Below are positions 15,560-25,593 of a stretch of DNA of 31,387 nucleotides, piece after piece; the stretch's first letter is position 1, and every line of letters starts with the position of its first letter. The DNA comes from DASYML01 sp036399835. GTDB taxonomy: Bacteria > Acidobacteriota > Blastocatellia > Pyrinomonadales > Pyrinomonadaceae. The translations under genes and the position numbers were made by a program. The notes below the pieces were generated by a model. It was not told where the DNA came from. It worked only from the letters and a program-made list of their open reading frames with translations, and did not search any database. The stretch is taken from positions 1-31,387 of the forward strand of contig DASWMI010000217.1 of assembly GCA_036399835.1 (NCBI GenBank), written 5' to 3'.

Positions 15560-15642
15560 GCTCAGCAGCCGAATCCTTCAATCATCTTACTTCTTTAAAT
15601 CGGCCCTGAGCCAGACAACTAAAGAAGACCTTAGCTTTAAGG
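15560..15642 (+). promoter_or_regulatory. Structured 5' leader of hsp20, RNA-thermometer candidate
   Basis: The first stem pairs GCTCAG (15560-15565) plus CCGA (15569-15572) with TCGG (15600-15603) plus CTGAGC (15606-15611). A second weak stem, CCTTA (15629-15633) with TAAGG (15638-15642) around GCTT, covers the first half of the ribosome-binding site AAGGAGG. The layout resembles small-Hsp RNA thermometers, whose last weak hairpin melts on heating. No folding calculation was done. Confidence 0.4.
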
Positions 15643-15654
15643 AGGAAGTTCATC

Positions 15655-16182
15655 ATGAGCATCGTTCGTTACGACCCTTTCCGCGATCTGCGCAGCTTGC
15701 AGGACGAGGTTAACCGCCTCTTCTCAACCAATCTATCGCGCGCCTTTGGTGATGAAGGCTTAACGAGCGGCGGCTGGATGCCGAGCGTTGATATTTTCGA
15801 GAACAAGGACCAAATCGTGCTCGAAGCCGAACTGCCGGGGATGAACCGTGAAGACTTTGATCTCACGATTGAGAACAACGTCATCACCTTGCGCGGCGAG
15901 CGTCGCTTTGAGAAGAAGGACGACTCGGATAACTACCACCGCGTCGAACGCTCTTATGGAGCTTTCACGCGCTCGTTCACGCTCCCGCAGACGGTCTCCG
16001 CGGAGAACGCCACGGCTGAGTATAATAACGGCGTCCTGCGCGTGAGCCTGCCCAAGCGTGAAGAGGTCAAGGCGCGTCGCATAGAGGTCAAGGGCGAGAA
16101 TGAATCCACATCTCCCAAGACCATCGAAGCCAAAGCAGGGAAGAGCGAAAGCGGCAAGGGCATGACTGCCAACGCCGGCTAA
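15655..16182 (+). CDS. Small heat-shock protein Hsp20/alpha-crystallin, first copy
   Basis: A 175-aa ATP-independent holdase that binds unfolding proteins and passes them to ClpB/DnaK. The start has a very strong ribosome-binding site (AAGGAGGAAG). Residues 1-40 are the variable N-terminus (MSIVRYDPFRDLRSLQDEVN). The alpha-crystallin domain runs about 43-140 (MPSVDIFENKDQIVLEAELP, ending YNNGVLRVSLPKREE). RRIEV supplies the I-x-V type anchoring motif, and a Lys/Ser/Glu-rich tail of about 30 residues follows, longer than usual. It is the first gene of the heat-shock island and is separated from clpB by a terminator-like hairpin. Confidence 0.95.
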   Translation: MSIVRYDPFRDLRSLQDEVNRLFSTNLSRAFGDEGLTSGGWMPSVDIFENKDQIVLEAELPGMNREDFDLTIENNVITLRGERRFEKKDDSDNYHRVERSYGAFTRSFTLPQTVSAENATAEYNNGVLRVSLPKREEVKARRIEVKGENESTSPKTIEAKAGKSESGKGMTANAG

Positions 16183-16201
16183 GCTCCTTTGACATCTGAC
16201 G

Positions 16202-16260
16202 GAGTGGCAGGCGGCAGAATTAGGTTCTGATGCTTCGTCGCCTGCCACTCGACGCTTTTT
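16202..16260 (+). terminator. Terminator-like inverted repeat between hsp20 and clpB
   Basis: Perfect 12-bp arms GAGTGGCAGGCG (16202-16213) and CGCCTGCCACTC (16239-16250) enclose a 25-nt loop. GACGC and five T residues (16256-16260) follow. It may attenuate transcription so that hsp20 is made in excess over clpB. Confidence 0.6.
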
Positions 16261-16311
16261 AGAGGACAGCATAGACGTTCAGATAAATCCGATTTTTTTA
16301 CGAGTAATAAG

Positions 16312-18906
16312 ATGCGTTTAGAAAAATTTACTTTGCGCGGCCAGGAGGCCATTCAAGCGGCGGTCGAGGTGGCCGAGCGTAATCAGAATCAGCAGGTTGA
16401 GCCGGAGCACGTGCTGCTGGCTATGCTCGAACAACCCGAAGGCATAGTGCGCCCGGTGCTTGGCAAACTCGGCGCTAACGTGCAGGTCGTCGTCAATGAT
16501 TTACAGGCGGCCATCGGTCGCTTGCCGCACGTGCAGGGCGGGCAACAGTACGTCAGCCCGCGTCTCAACCAGATTTTTACAGCCTCGCAGAAGCAGGCCG
16601 ACAGGATGCAGGATGAGTTTATCTCTACGGAGCATCTGCTGCTTGCCATCGCGGAGGAAAAGGACGGCGAGGCCGGAAAAATCCTGCGCCAGCATGGAGT
16701 CAACCCGCCGGACCTGCTCAAGGTTTTGGAGCAGATGCGCGGCGACGTGCGTATTACGGACCAGAATGCGGAGGCCAATTACCAGGCGCTTTCAAAGTAT
16801 GCGAAAGACCTCACGGACCTTGCGCGACAGGGCAAGCTGGACCCTGTCATCGGTCGCGACGACGAGATTCGCCGCACGATTCAAGTTCTCTCTCGCCGGA
16901 CCAAAAACAATCCTGTGCTGATTGGCGAGCCGGGCGTCGGCAAGACGGCCATCGTCGAAGGACTGGCCCAGCGCATCGTCTCGGGCGACGTGCCGGAGAC
17001 CTTGCGCAACAAGCGGCTGGTGGCGCTCGACCTGGGTTCCATGCTCGCGGGCGCGAAGTATCGCGGCGAGTTTGAAGACCGCCTGAAGGCCGTCCTCAAA
17101 GAGATTGAAAAATCGCAGGGCCAGATTATTCTCTTCATAGACGAGCTTCACACGCTGGTCGGCGCGGGCGCTGCCGAAGGCGCGATTGATGCTTCCAATA
17201 TGTTGAAGCCCGCTCTCGCACGCGGCGATCTGCGCTGCGTCGGCGCGACCACGCTCAACGAATATAAGAAACACATAGAGAAGGACGCGGCGCTTGAGCG
17301 TCGCTTCCAGCCCGTGCTGGTCGGAGAGCCGACGGTCGAAGACACGATTGCTATCCTGCGTGGTCTCAAGGAGCGCTACGAAGTGCATCATGGCGTGCGT
17401 ATCAAGGACTCTGCGATTGTCGCCGCCGCGACGCTCTCGAATCGTTACATCACGGATCGTTTTCTGCCGGACAAGGCGATTGACCTGATTGACGAGGCGG
17501 CTTCGCGTCTGCGCATAGAGATTGACAGCTTGCCCGCCGAGATAGACCAGCTTGAGCGCGAGATTACGCAGCTTGAGATCGAGCGACAGGCTTTGCAGCG
17601 CGAAGAGGACGCAGCTTCAAAGGCGCGTCTCTCGGAGATAGAACAGCGGATAGCCAATCTCAAGGAGCAGTCAGCCGCGATGAAGGGACGCTGGCGCAAC
17701 GAGAAGGAGGTCATCGAGCGCATACGCAAGGCCAAGGAAGAGATTGAGCAGTTAAAGGTCCAGGCCGAGCAGTACGAGCGCGCGGGCGATTACGCGAAGG
17801 TGGCGGAGATACGCTACGGCACAATCGTCGGCTTGCAGAATCAGCTCGAAGTGGACCAGTCCAAGCTCGCAGAGATGCAGACGCAGGGCGTGATGCTCAA
17901 GGAAGAGGTTGACGAAGAGGATGTCGCGCAGGTCGTCGCCAAGTGGACCGGAATCCCCGTCTCGAAGATGCTCGAAGGCGAGATGCAAAAGCTCGTCACG
18001 ATGGAAGAGCGGCTGGCAGAGCGCGTCATCGGGCAGGATGAAGCGCTGACGGCTGTCGCGGATGCAGTACGCCGCGCGCGTGCGGGCCTGCAAGACCCGA
18101 ATCGTCCGATCGGCTCTTTTATCTTTCTTGGACCAACCGGCGTCGGTAAGACCGAGACGGCGCGTGCGCTCGCGGAGTTTCTCTTCGATGACGAGCGCGC
18201 GATGATTCGACTTGATATGTCGGAGTACATGGAGAAGCACGCCGTCGCGCGTATGATCGGCGCTCCGCCCGGATACGTGGGCTACGAGGAAGGCGGGCAG
18301 TTGACCGAGGCCGTCCGTCGTCGTCCTTATTCGGTCGTGCTCTTTGACGAGATAGAGAAGGCGCACCAGGATGTCTTTAACGTGCTCTTGCAGATTCTCG
18401 ACGATGGCCGCCTGACGGATTCAAAGGGGCGCACGGTGGACTTTAAGAACACCGTGCTGATTATGACCTCTAATCTCGGCTCGCGCGAGATACAGGCCGC
18501 CGAAGGCGACGAGGAGCAGGTACGCGAGGCTGTCACACAGGTTCTGCGCGAACACTTCAAGCCCGAGTTTCTCAATCGTGTTGATGATATAGTTATCTTT
18601 CACCAGCTCTCGCGCGAACAGATTACGCAGATTATTGATGTGCAGCTTGAGCGGCTGCGAGCCATGCTCAAGGACCGCGAGATTAGCCTGGTGCTCGACG
18701 ATTCGGCCCGTCAGCTTCTGGCACGCGTGGGCTACGACCCGGCTTTCGGCGCGCGCCCGCTCAAACGTGCGATTCAGACGCTCATCCAGAACCCGCTTGC
18801 CGTCAAGCTCCTCCGCGGCGAGATTGCGCCGGGCCAGACCGTGCTTGTCTCAGCCGACGGCGACCGTATGAAGTTCAACGCCGATGCGGCTGCCGCGGCT
18901 GCCTAA
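16312..18906 (+). CDS. clpB: ClpB disaggregase (Hsp104-type AAA+ chaperone)
   Basis: An 864-aa hexameric AAA+ machine that pulls proteins out of aggregates together with DnaK/DnaJ/GrpE. Residues 1-145 are the Clp-N substrate domain. NBD1 has Walker A GEPGVGKT (205-212), pore loop KYRG (Tyr250), Walker B FIDE (275-278) and Arg331. The coiled-coil M domain spans about 405-530, which separates ClpB from ClpA/ClpC. NBD2 has Walker A GPTGVGKT (607-614), pore loop GYVG (654-657), Walker B LFDE and sensor 2 GARPLKR (813-819). No IGF/LGF ClpP-docking loop is present near 725-740, as expected. Length is normal. The ribosome-binding site before ATG 16312 is weak. Ends in an alanine run. Confidence 0.98.
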   Translation: MRLEKFTLRGQEAIQAAVEVAERNQNQQVEPEHVLLAMLEQPEGIVRPVLGKLGANVQVVVNDLQAAIGRLPHVQGGQQYVSPRLNQIFTASQKQADRMQDEFISTEHLLLAIAEEKDGEAGKILRQHGVNPPDLLKVLEQMRGDVRITDQNAEANYQALSKYAKDLTDLARQGKLDPVIGRDDEIRRTIQVLSRRTKNNPVLIGEPGVGKTAIVEGLAQRIVSGDVPETLRNKRLVALDLGSMLAGAKYRGEFEDRLKAVLKEIEKSQGQIILFIDELHTLVGAGAAEGAIDASNMLKPALARGDLRCVGATTLNEYKKHIEKDAALERRFQPVLVGEPTVEDTIAILRGLKERYEVHHGVRIKDSAIVAAATLSNRYITDRFLPDKAIDLIDEAASRLRIEIDSLPAEIDQLEREITQLEIERQALQREEDAASKARLSEIEQRIANLKEQSAAMKGRWRNEKEVIERIRKAKEEIEQLKVQAEQYERAGDYAKVAEIRYGTIVGLQNQLEVDQSKLAEMQTQGVMLKEEVDEEDVAQVVAKWTGIPVSKMLEGEMQKLVTMEERLAERVIGQDEALTAVADAVRRARAGLQDPNRPIGSFIFLGPTGVGKTETARALAEFLFDDERAMIRLDMSEYMEKHAVARMIGAPPGYVGYEEGGQLTEAVRRRPYSVVLFDEIEKAHQDVFNVLLQILDDGRLTDSKGRTVDFKNTVLIMTSNLGSREIQAAEGDEEQVREAVTQVLREHFKPEFLNRVDDIVIFHQLSREQITQIIDVQLERLRAMLKDREISLVLDDSARQLLARVGYDPAFGARPLKRAIQTLIQNPLAVKLLRGEIAPGQTVLVSADGDRMKFNADAAAAAA

Positions 18907-18928
18907 AATTTGAGGAGAAAGTCTGTGC

Positions 18929-18957
18929 GCGAAACTCAGGCGCAGACGCCTTTTCGC
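18929..18957 (+). terminator. Hairpin with T-run after clpB
   Basis: GGCG (18939-18942) and CGCC (18947-18950) form the core, flanked by GCGAAA (18929-18934) and TTTCGC (18952-18957); four T residues directly follow the core stem. Likely partial terminator between clpB and the second hsp20. Confidence 0.45.
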
Positions 18958-18998
18958 ATTTCAACTTGCTACTTTTTCTTAACAGGAGAGTAAGGGGA

Positions 18999-19451
18999 AT
19001 GGCTCAACCACACTGGGACCCGATTCGTGACTTGATGATGTTGCAGGACCGTATGAATCGCCTCTTTCAGGATGCGACCGAGCGGCGTGCGCAAGAGGGC
19101 GCTGAGGGCGAGCAGGAGATTGAAGGCGCAGACTGGTTTCCGGCGGCGGATGTTTACGAGCGCGAGCAGGAATATGTCATCGCGCTGGACCTGCCCGGTA
19201 TCGAACGCGAATCCTTAGACATCAGTCTTGATAATGACAGGCTGACGATTCGCGGCACACGCCAGATTGAAGAGACGGGCGAGCACAGACAGGAGCGACC
19301 GCGCGGGCGTTTTATGCGCAGGTTTAGCGTTCCGTCCATAGTGGACCAGCAGGCCATCGCCGCCGCCTACAAGGATGGCGTGCTCCGTCTGACTTTGCCC
19401 AAGCGACGCGAAGAGAAGAAGGCGCGCCGTCTGGAAATCAAGGTCCAGTGA
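18999..19451 (+). CDS. Small heat-shock protein Hsp20/alpha-crystallin, second copy
   Basis: A 150-aa holdase. The start is ATG 18999 (MAQPHWDPIRDLMMLQDRMN) behind AGGAGAGTAAGGGG; an upstream in-frame start lacks a ribosome-binding site. The alpha-crystallin domain covers about 42-138 (DWFPAADVYEREQEYVIALD, KDGVLRLTLPKRREE). The C-terminus is short (RRLEIKVQ) with the L-x-I anchoring motif. It differs clearly from the copy at 15655 in its N-terminus and lacks the long tail, so the two may form mixed oligomers or bind different clients. Its final codons lie in a 14-bp tandem duplication. Confidence 0.95.
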   Translation: MAQPHWDPIRDLMMLQDRMNRLFQDATERRAQEGAEGEQEIEGADWFPAADVYEREQEYVIALDLPGIERESLDISLDNDRLTIRGTRQIEETGEHRQERPRGRFMRRFSVPSIVDQQAIAAAYKDGVLRLTLPKRREEKKARRLEIKVQ

Positions 19452-19468
19452 TAAAGGTCCAATGATAA
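19441..19468 (+). repeat. 14-bp tandem duplication across the hsp20 stop codon
   Basis: AAGGTCCAGTGATA (19441-19454) is followed immediately by AAGGTCCAATGATA (19455-19468), one mismatch. The first unit contains the last codons and the TGA stop of the second hsp20. Confidence 0.75.
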
Positions 19469-19474
19469 AGGAGA

Positions 19475-19546
19475 AGTGATGAGCGATCAGAGCAGACCTG
19501 CTCGCTCTCTTGTCATTCATCACCGATTGCTCATCGCTCATCACTT
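19475..19546. repeat. Inverted repeat between hsp20 and grpE
   Basis: Perfect 14-bp arms AAGTGATGAGCGAT (19475-19488) and ATCGCTCATCACTT (19533-19546). A nested GAGCAG...CTGCTC-like segment lies inside. There is no U-tract. It belongs to the word-built intergenic hairpins of this window. Confidence 0.65.
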
Positions 19547-19584
19547 ATATGGTATCTTTCCGTAGGGAGAAAAAGAGAAGTCGT

Positions 19585-20253
19585 ATGACAGAGGACAAGG
19601 TGTCCGGGGAAACTCGGGCCGGTGAGCCGGATTCGTCTGCGGGCGATGAGGTACGCGTGACGGACCGCCGCCGGATTCGTTTCGATGACGAGCCGTTAGA
19701 AGAGGCGGAAGGCGGCGCTCAATCAGGGCCGAGCCTCAAGCCCACGTATGTCGAAGAGTTGGAGGCGCGCGTGCGCGCCGCGGAGCAGAAGGTTCTGGAT
19801 GTGCGTTCGCGTTTTGAGCAGTTGCGCGTGCAGATGGAGCGCGAGACGGATGAGACACGCCAACGTCTGAATCGCGTGGCCGATGAACGAGCGCGACGCG
19901 AAAAGAGCGAGTTCATCATCTCGCTCTTGCCCGTGCTCGATAATCTTTACAGGGCGATTGATGCAGCCGAGCATGGCCGCTCCTTCGAGGCAGTGTTGGG
20001 CGGCGTGCGCAGCACTGCCAATAGTTTTGAGAACGCGTTGCTCGCGGCGGGCGTAGAGCCTCTGGTCTCTACGGGCCTGCCCTTTGACCCGGAGCTTCAC
20101 GAGGCCGTGGATACTGTTGAAGTCGAGCCGGAGCGCGATGGGATTGTGACGGCTGAATACAGCCGTGGCTATAAAATCGGCGAACGCCTGCTGCGTCCCG
20201 CGCGCGTCCAGGTGGGCTATGCGAGGGCCGGGGCGAGAAGAGCGGCGGAGTAA
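19585..20253 (+). CDS. grpE: GrpE nucleotide exchange factor of DnaK
   Basis: A 222-aa cytosolic cochaperone that releases ADP from DnaK. ATG 19585 is preferred (GAGAAG upstream; MTEDKVSGETR is a typical acidic, disordered start); longer in-frame starts run into the intergenic repeat. Residues about 55-120 are a long coiled coil (YVEELEARVRAAEQKVLDVR, RREKSEFIISLLPVLDNLYR). The C-terminal beta-wing domain begins near 150 (GVEPLVSTGLPFDPELHEAV) and contains YSRGYKIGERLLRPARVQVG. Unusually, its neighbour is groEL, 32 bp downstream, rather than dnaK, dnaJ or hrcA. Confidence 0.95.
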   Translation: MTEDKVSGETRAGEPDSSAGDEVRVTDRRRIRFDDEPLEEAEGGAQSGPSLKPTYVEELEARVRAAEQKVLDVRSRFEQLRVQMERETDETRQRLNRVADERARREKSEFIISLLPVLDNLYRAIDAAEHGRSFEAVLGGVRSTANSFENALLAAGVEPLVSTGLPFDPELHEAVDTVEVEPERDGIVTAEYSRGYKIGERLLRPARVQVGYARAGARRAAE

Positions 20254-20285
20254 ATCTAATATCGAACATTGAGGAGAGTGTAAAG

Positions 20286-21917
20286 GTGGCAGCGAAAGAT
20301 TTGAAATTCAGGGAAGAGGCGCGCAACGCCATGCTTCAGGGTGTCAATACGCTGGCGAATGCTGTGCGCGTCACGCTTGGTCCAAAGGGCCGCAACGTCG
20401 TGCTCGGTAAAAAGTTCGGCTCGCCTGTAATTACAAAGGACGGCGTGACGGTCGCCAAAGAGATAGAGTTAGAGGACCATTACGAAAACATGGGCGCGCA
20501 GATGGTCCGCGAGGTCGCTTCCAAGACCAACGATACGGCGGGCGACGGGACGACGACGGCGACCGTTTTGGCCCAGGCGATTTTTCGCGGCGGCGTCAAA
20601 AACGTGGCGGCGGGCGCTAATCCTATGGCGCTGCAACGCGGCATACAGATGGCCGTGGAGGCTGTCGTCGCGGAGCTTGAGCGGCTCTCGAAGAAGGTCA
20701 AGGGCAAGGAAGAGCTGGCGAGTGTGGCTAGTGTTTCGGCCAATAACGACCGTCAGATTGGCGAGCTTGTCTCCGAAGCTATGGAGCAGGTGGGCAAGGA
20801 TGGCGTCGTCACGGTCGAGGAATCCAGGACGCTCCAGACGGAGCTTGAGATTGTCGAGGGAATGCAGTTTGACAGAGGCTATCTCTCGCCTTACTTCTTC
20901 ACCAACCCTGACAGGATGGATGCCGTGCTCGACGACCCGCTGATCCTGATTCACGAGAAGAAGATTTCGGCCATGCGAGACCTGCTCCCCATCCTCGAAC
21001 AGACTGCCGGACAGGGACGCGCCCTCGTCATCATCGCCGAAGATGTCGAAGGCGACGCGCTGGCGACGCTCATCGTTAATAAGCTGCGCGGCACGATCAA
21101 GGTCTGCGCGGTCAAGGCTCCGGCCTTTGGCGACCGCCGCAAAGCCATCCTTGAAGACCTGGCTATCCTGACGGGCGGGCGCGTCATCACGGAAGACCTC
21201 GGCATCAAGCTTGAGAGCGTGCAGCTCGCGGATTTGGGCCGCGCCAAACGCGTCATCGTGGATAAAGAGACGACGACGATTGTCGAAGGCGCTGGCGAGG
21301 CCAAGTCCATACAGGGCCGCGTGGCGACCATCAAGGCGCAGATTGCCGAGTCCACTTCGGATTACGACCGAGAGAAATTGCAGGAGCGTTTGGCGAAGCT
21401 CGCGGGCGGCGTCGCCGTCATCAAGGTTGGCGCACCGACCGAGACGGCTATGAAAGAGGTCAAGATGCGCGTCGAGGATGCGCTGAATGCGACGAGGGCT
21501 GCGGCGCAGGAAGGCATCGTTCCCGGGGGCGGCGTGGCGCTCCTGCGCGCGGCCAAGGTGCTCGACAAGCTGACGGTTGAAGAACTGGATGTCCAGACAG
21601 GCATCAAGCTTATCCGCCGCGCGCTCGAAGAGCCTATCCGTCGCATCGCGGAGAACGCCGGAGTTGACGGCGCAATCGTCGTCGGCAAGGTCGAAGAGTC
21701 TAAGGGCGCGCGGGGCTTTAACGCGGCGACGGGCGAGTATGAAGACCTGGTCGCGGCGGGCATTATTGACCCGACGAAGGTGGTCCGCACGGCGCTGCAA
21801 AACGCCGCATCAATCGCCGGGCTGCTGCTCACCACAGACGCAGCCATCACGGATGCGCCCGAACCGAAAAGGGCCGCGCCGCAGATGGGCGGAGGCGGCG
21901 AGGACTACGATTACTAA
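20286..21917 (+). CDS. groEL: Chaperonin GroEL (Cpn60)
   Basis: A 543-aa chaperonin subunit of the double-ring folding cage. It starts at GTG 20286 behind GAGGAG. Conserved features: N-terminus MAAKDLKFREEARNAMLQGV, nucleotide-site VTLGPKGRNVVL and NDTAGDGTTTATVLA (about 81-95), apical domain from about 190 (EGMQFDRGYLSPYF), and GIVPGGGVALLRAAK near 410. The C-terminal tail is MGGGGEDYDY, acidic and without the GGM repeats of E. coli GroEL. No groES precedes it; the adjacent gene is grpE. It may be the second GroEL of the genome, depending on GroES encoded elsewhere, or the only one with groES displaced. Sequence is intact and full length. Confidence 0.97.
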   Translation: MAAKDLKFREEARNAMLQGVNTLANAVRVTLGPKGRNVVLGKKFGSPVITKDGVTVAKEIELEDHYENMGAQMVREVASKTNDTAGDGTTTATVLAQAIFRGGVKNVAAGANPMALQRGIQMAVEAVVAELERLSKKVKGKEELASVASVSANNDRQIGELVSEAMEQVGKDGVVTVEESRTLQTELEIVEGMQFDRGYLSPYFFTNPDRMDAVLDDPLILIHEKKISAMRDLLPILEQTAGQGRALVIIAEDVEGDALATLIVNKLRGTIKVCAVKAPAFGDRRKAILEDLAILTGGRVITEDLGIKLESVQLADLGRAKRVIVDKETTTIVEGAGEAKSIQGRVATIKAQIAESTSDYDREKLQERLAKLAGGVAVIKVGAPTETAMKEVKMRVEDALNATRAAAQEGIVPGGGVALLRAAKVLDKLTVEELDVQTGIKLIRRALEEPIRRIAENAGVDGAIVVGKVEESKGARGFNAATGEYEDLVAAGIIDPTKVVRTALQNAASIAGLLLTTDAAITDAPEPKRAAPQMGGGGEDYDY

Positions 21918-21921
21918 AGAA

Positions 21922-22002
21922 GTCAAAGGGTCAAAGTAAAAAGGCAAAAGTGTGGACCACAACACTTTGACAAAAGTGGTTGCCGCCCGCACTTTTGCCT
22001 TT
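21922..22002. repeat. Word-built inverted repeat downstream of groEL, possible terminator
   Basis: It opens with GTCAAAGGGTCAAA (21922-21935), also found at 6764. The inverted repeat proper is AAAGGCAAAAGTG (21940-21952) and CACTTTTGCCTTT (21990-22002), 13 bp perfect. The right arm is T-rich and continues ACCTTTTACC, so termination of groEL transcripts is plausible. Confidence 0.6.
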
Positions 22003-22275
22003 ACCTTTTACCTCTCGGCGGCTTCAGTTATTCGTCCTGTTTTTTGCTGGCAGTAAATTTGCAGGAGCAGCGTGGGTGAAAGATTCTGGTTGCATGAAAA
22101 CGCAACGGGGAATATGCTCCTGGCATCTAAACTGCGGTTTGAACTCGTATCTTTTGAAATGATGAGCAACGTTCGGAAAGTTTTGCTCTCAAGCTTTTCG
22201 CCAAACATTCGTCACGGTTGTGACGTTTGATGAAAAGAGACGGAGAGCTTCCGACACAATAGAAGTAGGAAAAAG
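22003..22275. other. Upstream region of the ClpA/ClpC-like gene
   Basis: No gene is visible in these 273 bp. They hold two sigma54-like motifs, a short hairpin GTTGC-ATGAAAAC-GCAAC near 22089-22106, an 8-bp inverted repeat CAGGAGCA/TGCTCCTG (about 22062 and 22115), and the ribosome-binding site TAGGAAAAAG before ATG 22276. No clear -35/-10 pair was found. Confidence 0.5.
22048..22063 (+). promoter_or_regulatory. Sigma54-like promoter motif
   Basis: TGGCAGTAAATTTGCA matches TGGCAC-N5-TTGCA with one mismatch and the required GG-N10-GC spacing. A weaker motif of the same spacing, TGGCATCTAAACTGC, is at 22121-22135. No enhancer-binding protein gene is nearby, so the assignment is tentative. Confidence 0.35.
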
Positions 22276-24555
<2,280 letters not shown>

Positions 24556-24591
24556 GTGGCTGCACGCGCCAACTAGATTTCAAAGGACAAG

Positions 24592-24624
24592 GGCTTCGGT
24601 GATAAAATCTCATCGAAGCCTTTT
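24592..24624 (+). terminator. Rho-independent terminator of the Clp gene
   Basis: GGCTTCGGTGA (24592-24602) pairs with TCATCGAAGCC (24610-24620), 11 bp with one G-U pair and a 7-nt loop, followed by TTTT. It lies 37 bp after the stop codon. Confidence 0.8.
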
Positions 24625-24720
24625 CACTCTCCGGCAGCCCCGCCGGAAGACTTGCGGCTTTCTTAAAAGACGACCTGGCTGAAAAACGTAGAGTATGAGT
24701 TCAAGCAATAGACCTCAGCT

Positions 24721-24750
24721 TTGACTGGACCAAATTTTCCGGCATATCAG
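24721..24750 (+). promoter_or_regulatory. Weak promoter candidate giving a leaderless transcript
   Basis: TTGACT (24721-24726) and TATCAG (24745-24750) with an 18-bp spacer. Transcription would begin at or next to ATG 24756, which has no ribosome-binding site. The -10 match is poor. Confidence 0.3.
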
Positions 24751-24755
24751 CAACC

Positions 24756-25586
24756 ATGACTCAAACATTTTTCTCAACCGCGAGACACCTCCTCTTGACA
24801 GCCTCGGCGCTCTTGCTCGCCTGTTTTGGCAACGCTGCGACCTTTGCTCAGGTCGCTCAAGATAATTTGCAGCCCAAACCTGCTCCGGAAGAGAAGGCCG
24901 AGCAGGTTTTAAAACGCGCTATCGAAGTGCTCGGCGGGAGCAGCTATCTCAACGTGCGCTCGGCGATAGGGCGCGGCTATTTCACGCAGTTCAAGGACGG
25001 CGCTTCGGGGTTGCCCGCCTCCTTTGTGGATTACGTCGTCTACCCGGACCGCGAGCGGACGGAATTTAAAAGCGGCGGCCTGCGCATCATCCAGACCAAC
25101 ACGGGCGAGAGCGGATGGATTTACGACGGCGCGACGAAGACTATCAAGGACATCACGCCCGAGCAGGTCGAAGACTTTAAGATCGCCATGCGTGTCAGCG
25201 TTGAGATGCTGCTGCGCGGCCAATGGCGCAAGGAAGGTGCAAAGCTCAGCTACCTGGGCCGACGCGAGGCGGGCGTGGGCCGTCGCAACGAGGCCGTGCG
25301 GCTGGTTTACCCGGACGGGCTGGCGGTCGAGTTCGAGTTTGGCGCGCGCGACGGGCTGCCAGCGAAAGTCATCTACAAAAAGAAGAACGAGGCGGGCGAA
25401 GAGGTCACAGAAGAAGACCGCCTCGCGCAGTTCGTCGCGGTCGAAGGCATCACGTCGCCCTTCATCATAGACCACTACCGCGCGGGCGCTCAGACCAGCC
25501 GCATCAACTACAAATCCATAGAGTACAACATGCCCGTTGCCGAGACGCTCTTTGCGCGTCCCATCAATGCCAAAGCCGTCAAGTAA
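24756..25586 (+). CDS. Secreted LolA-like (outer-membrane lipoprotein-sorting-like) protein
   Basis: A 276-aa exported protein. Residues 1-32 are a signal peptide (HLLLTASALLLACFGNAATF, cleavage near AQ). The mature part begins with a helix (AEQVLKRAIEVLGGSSYLNV) and continues as a beta-rich half-barrel: YPDRERTEFKSGGLRIIQTN, TGESGWIYDGATKTIKDITP, and later EAVRLVYPDGLAVEFEFGAR. This order, a helix and then 'pdr.R.E..' and 'G.sGW.yd' strands, is common in LolA/LolB-like periplasmic proteins of Acidobacteriota, which are mostly uncharacterised. It lacks neighbours of the Lol system, so lipoprotein transport should not be assumed. No ribosome-binding site precedes the ATG. The GT2 gene follows after 7 bp. 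Confidence 0.65.
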   Translation: MTQTFFSTARHLLLTASALLLACFGNAATFAQVAQDNLQPKPAPEEKAEQVLKRAIEVLGGSSYLNVRSAIGRGYFTQFKDGASGLPASFVDYVVYPDRERTEFKSGGLRIIQTNTGESGWIYDGATKTIKDITPEQVEDFKIAMRVSVEMLLRGQWRKEGAKLSYLGRREAGVGRRNEAVRLVYPDGLAVEFEFGARDGLPAKVIYKKKNEAGEEVTEEDRLAQFVAVEGITSPFIIDHYRAGAQTSRINYKSIEYNMPVAETLFARPINAKAVK

Positions 25587-25593
25587 GAGTTAG

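Noticed and set aside
20254..20285. CIRCE element (HrcA operator) or groES gene before groEL
   Set aside because: The 32-bp gap contains only the ribosome-binding site; no TTAGCACTC-type repeat was found before groEL or in the other gaps of the island.
20469..21800. A 443-codon open frame antisense to groEL
   Set aside because: It lies wholly within a certain gene, has no family resemblance or ribosome-binding site, and long antisense frames are expected from GC-rich codon usage.
21980..22162. 60-codon open frame downstream of groEL
   Set aside because: It starts inside an inverted repeat and its translation is not protein-like; the region looks regulatory.
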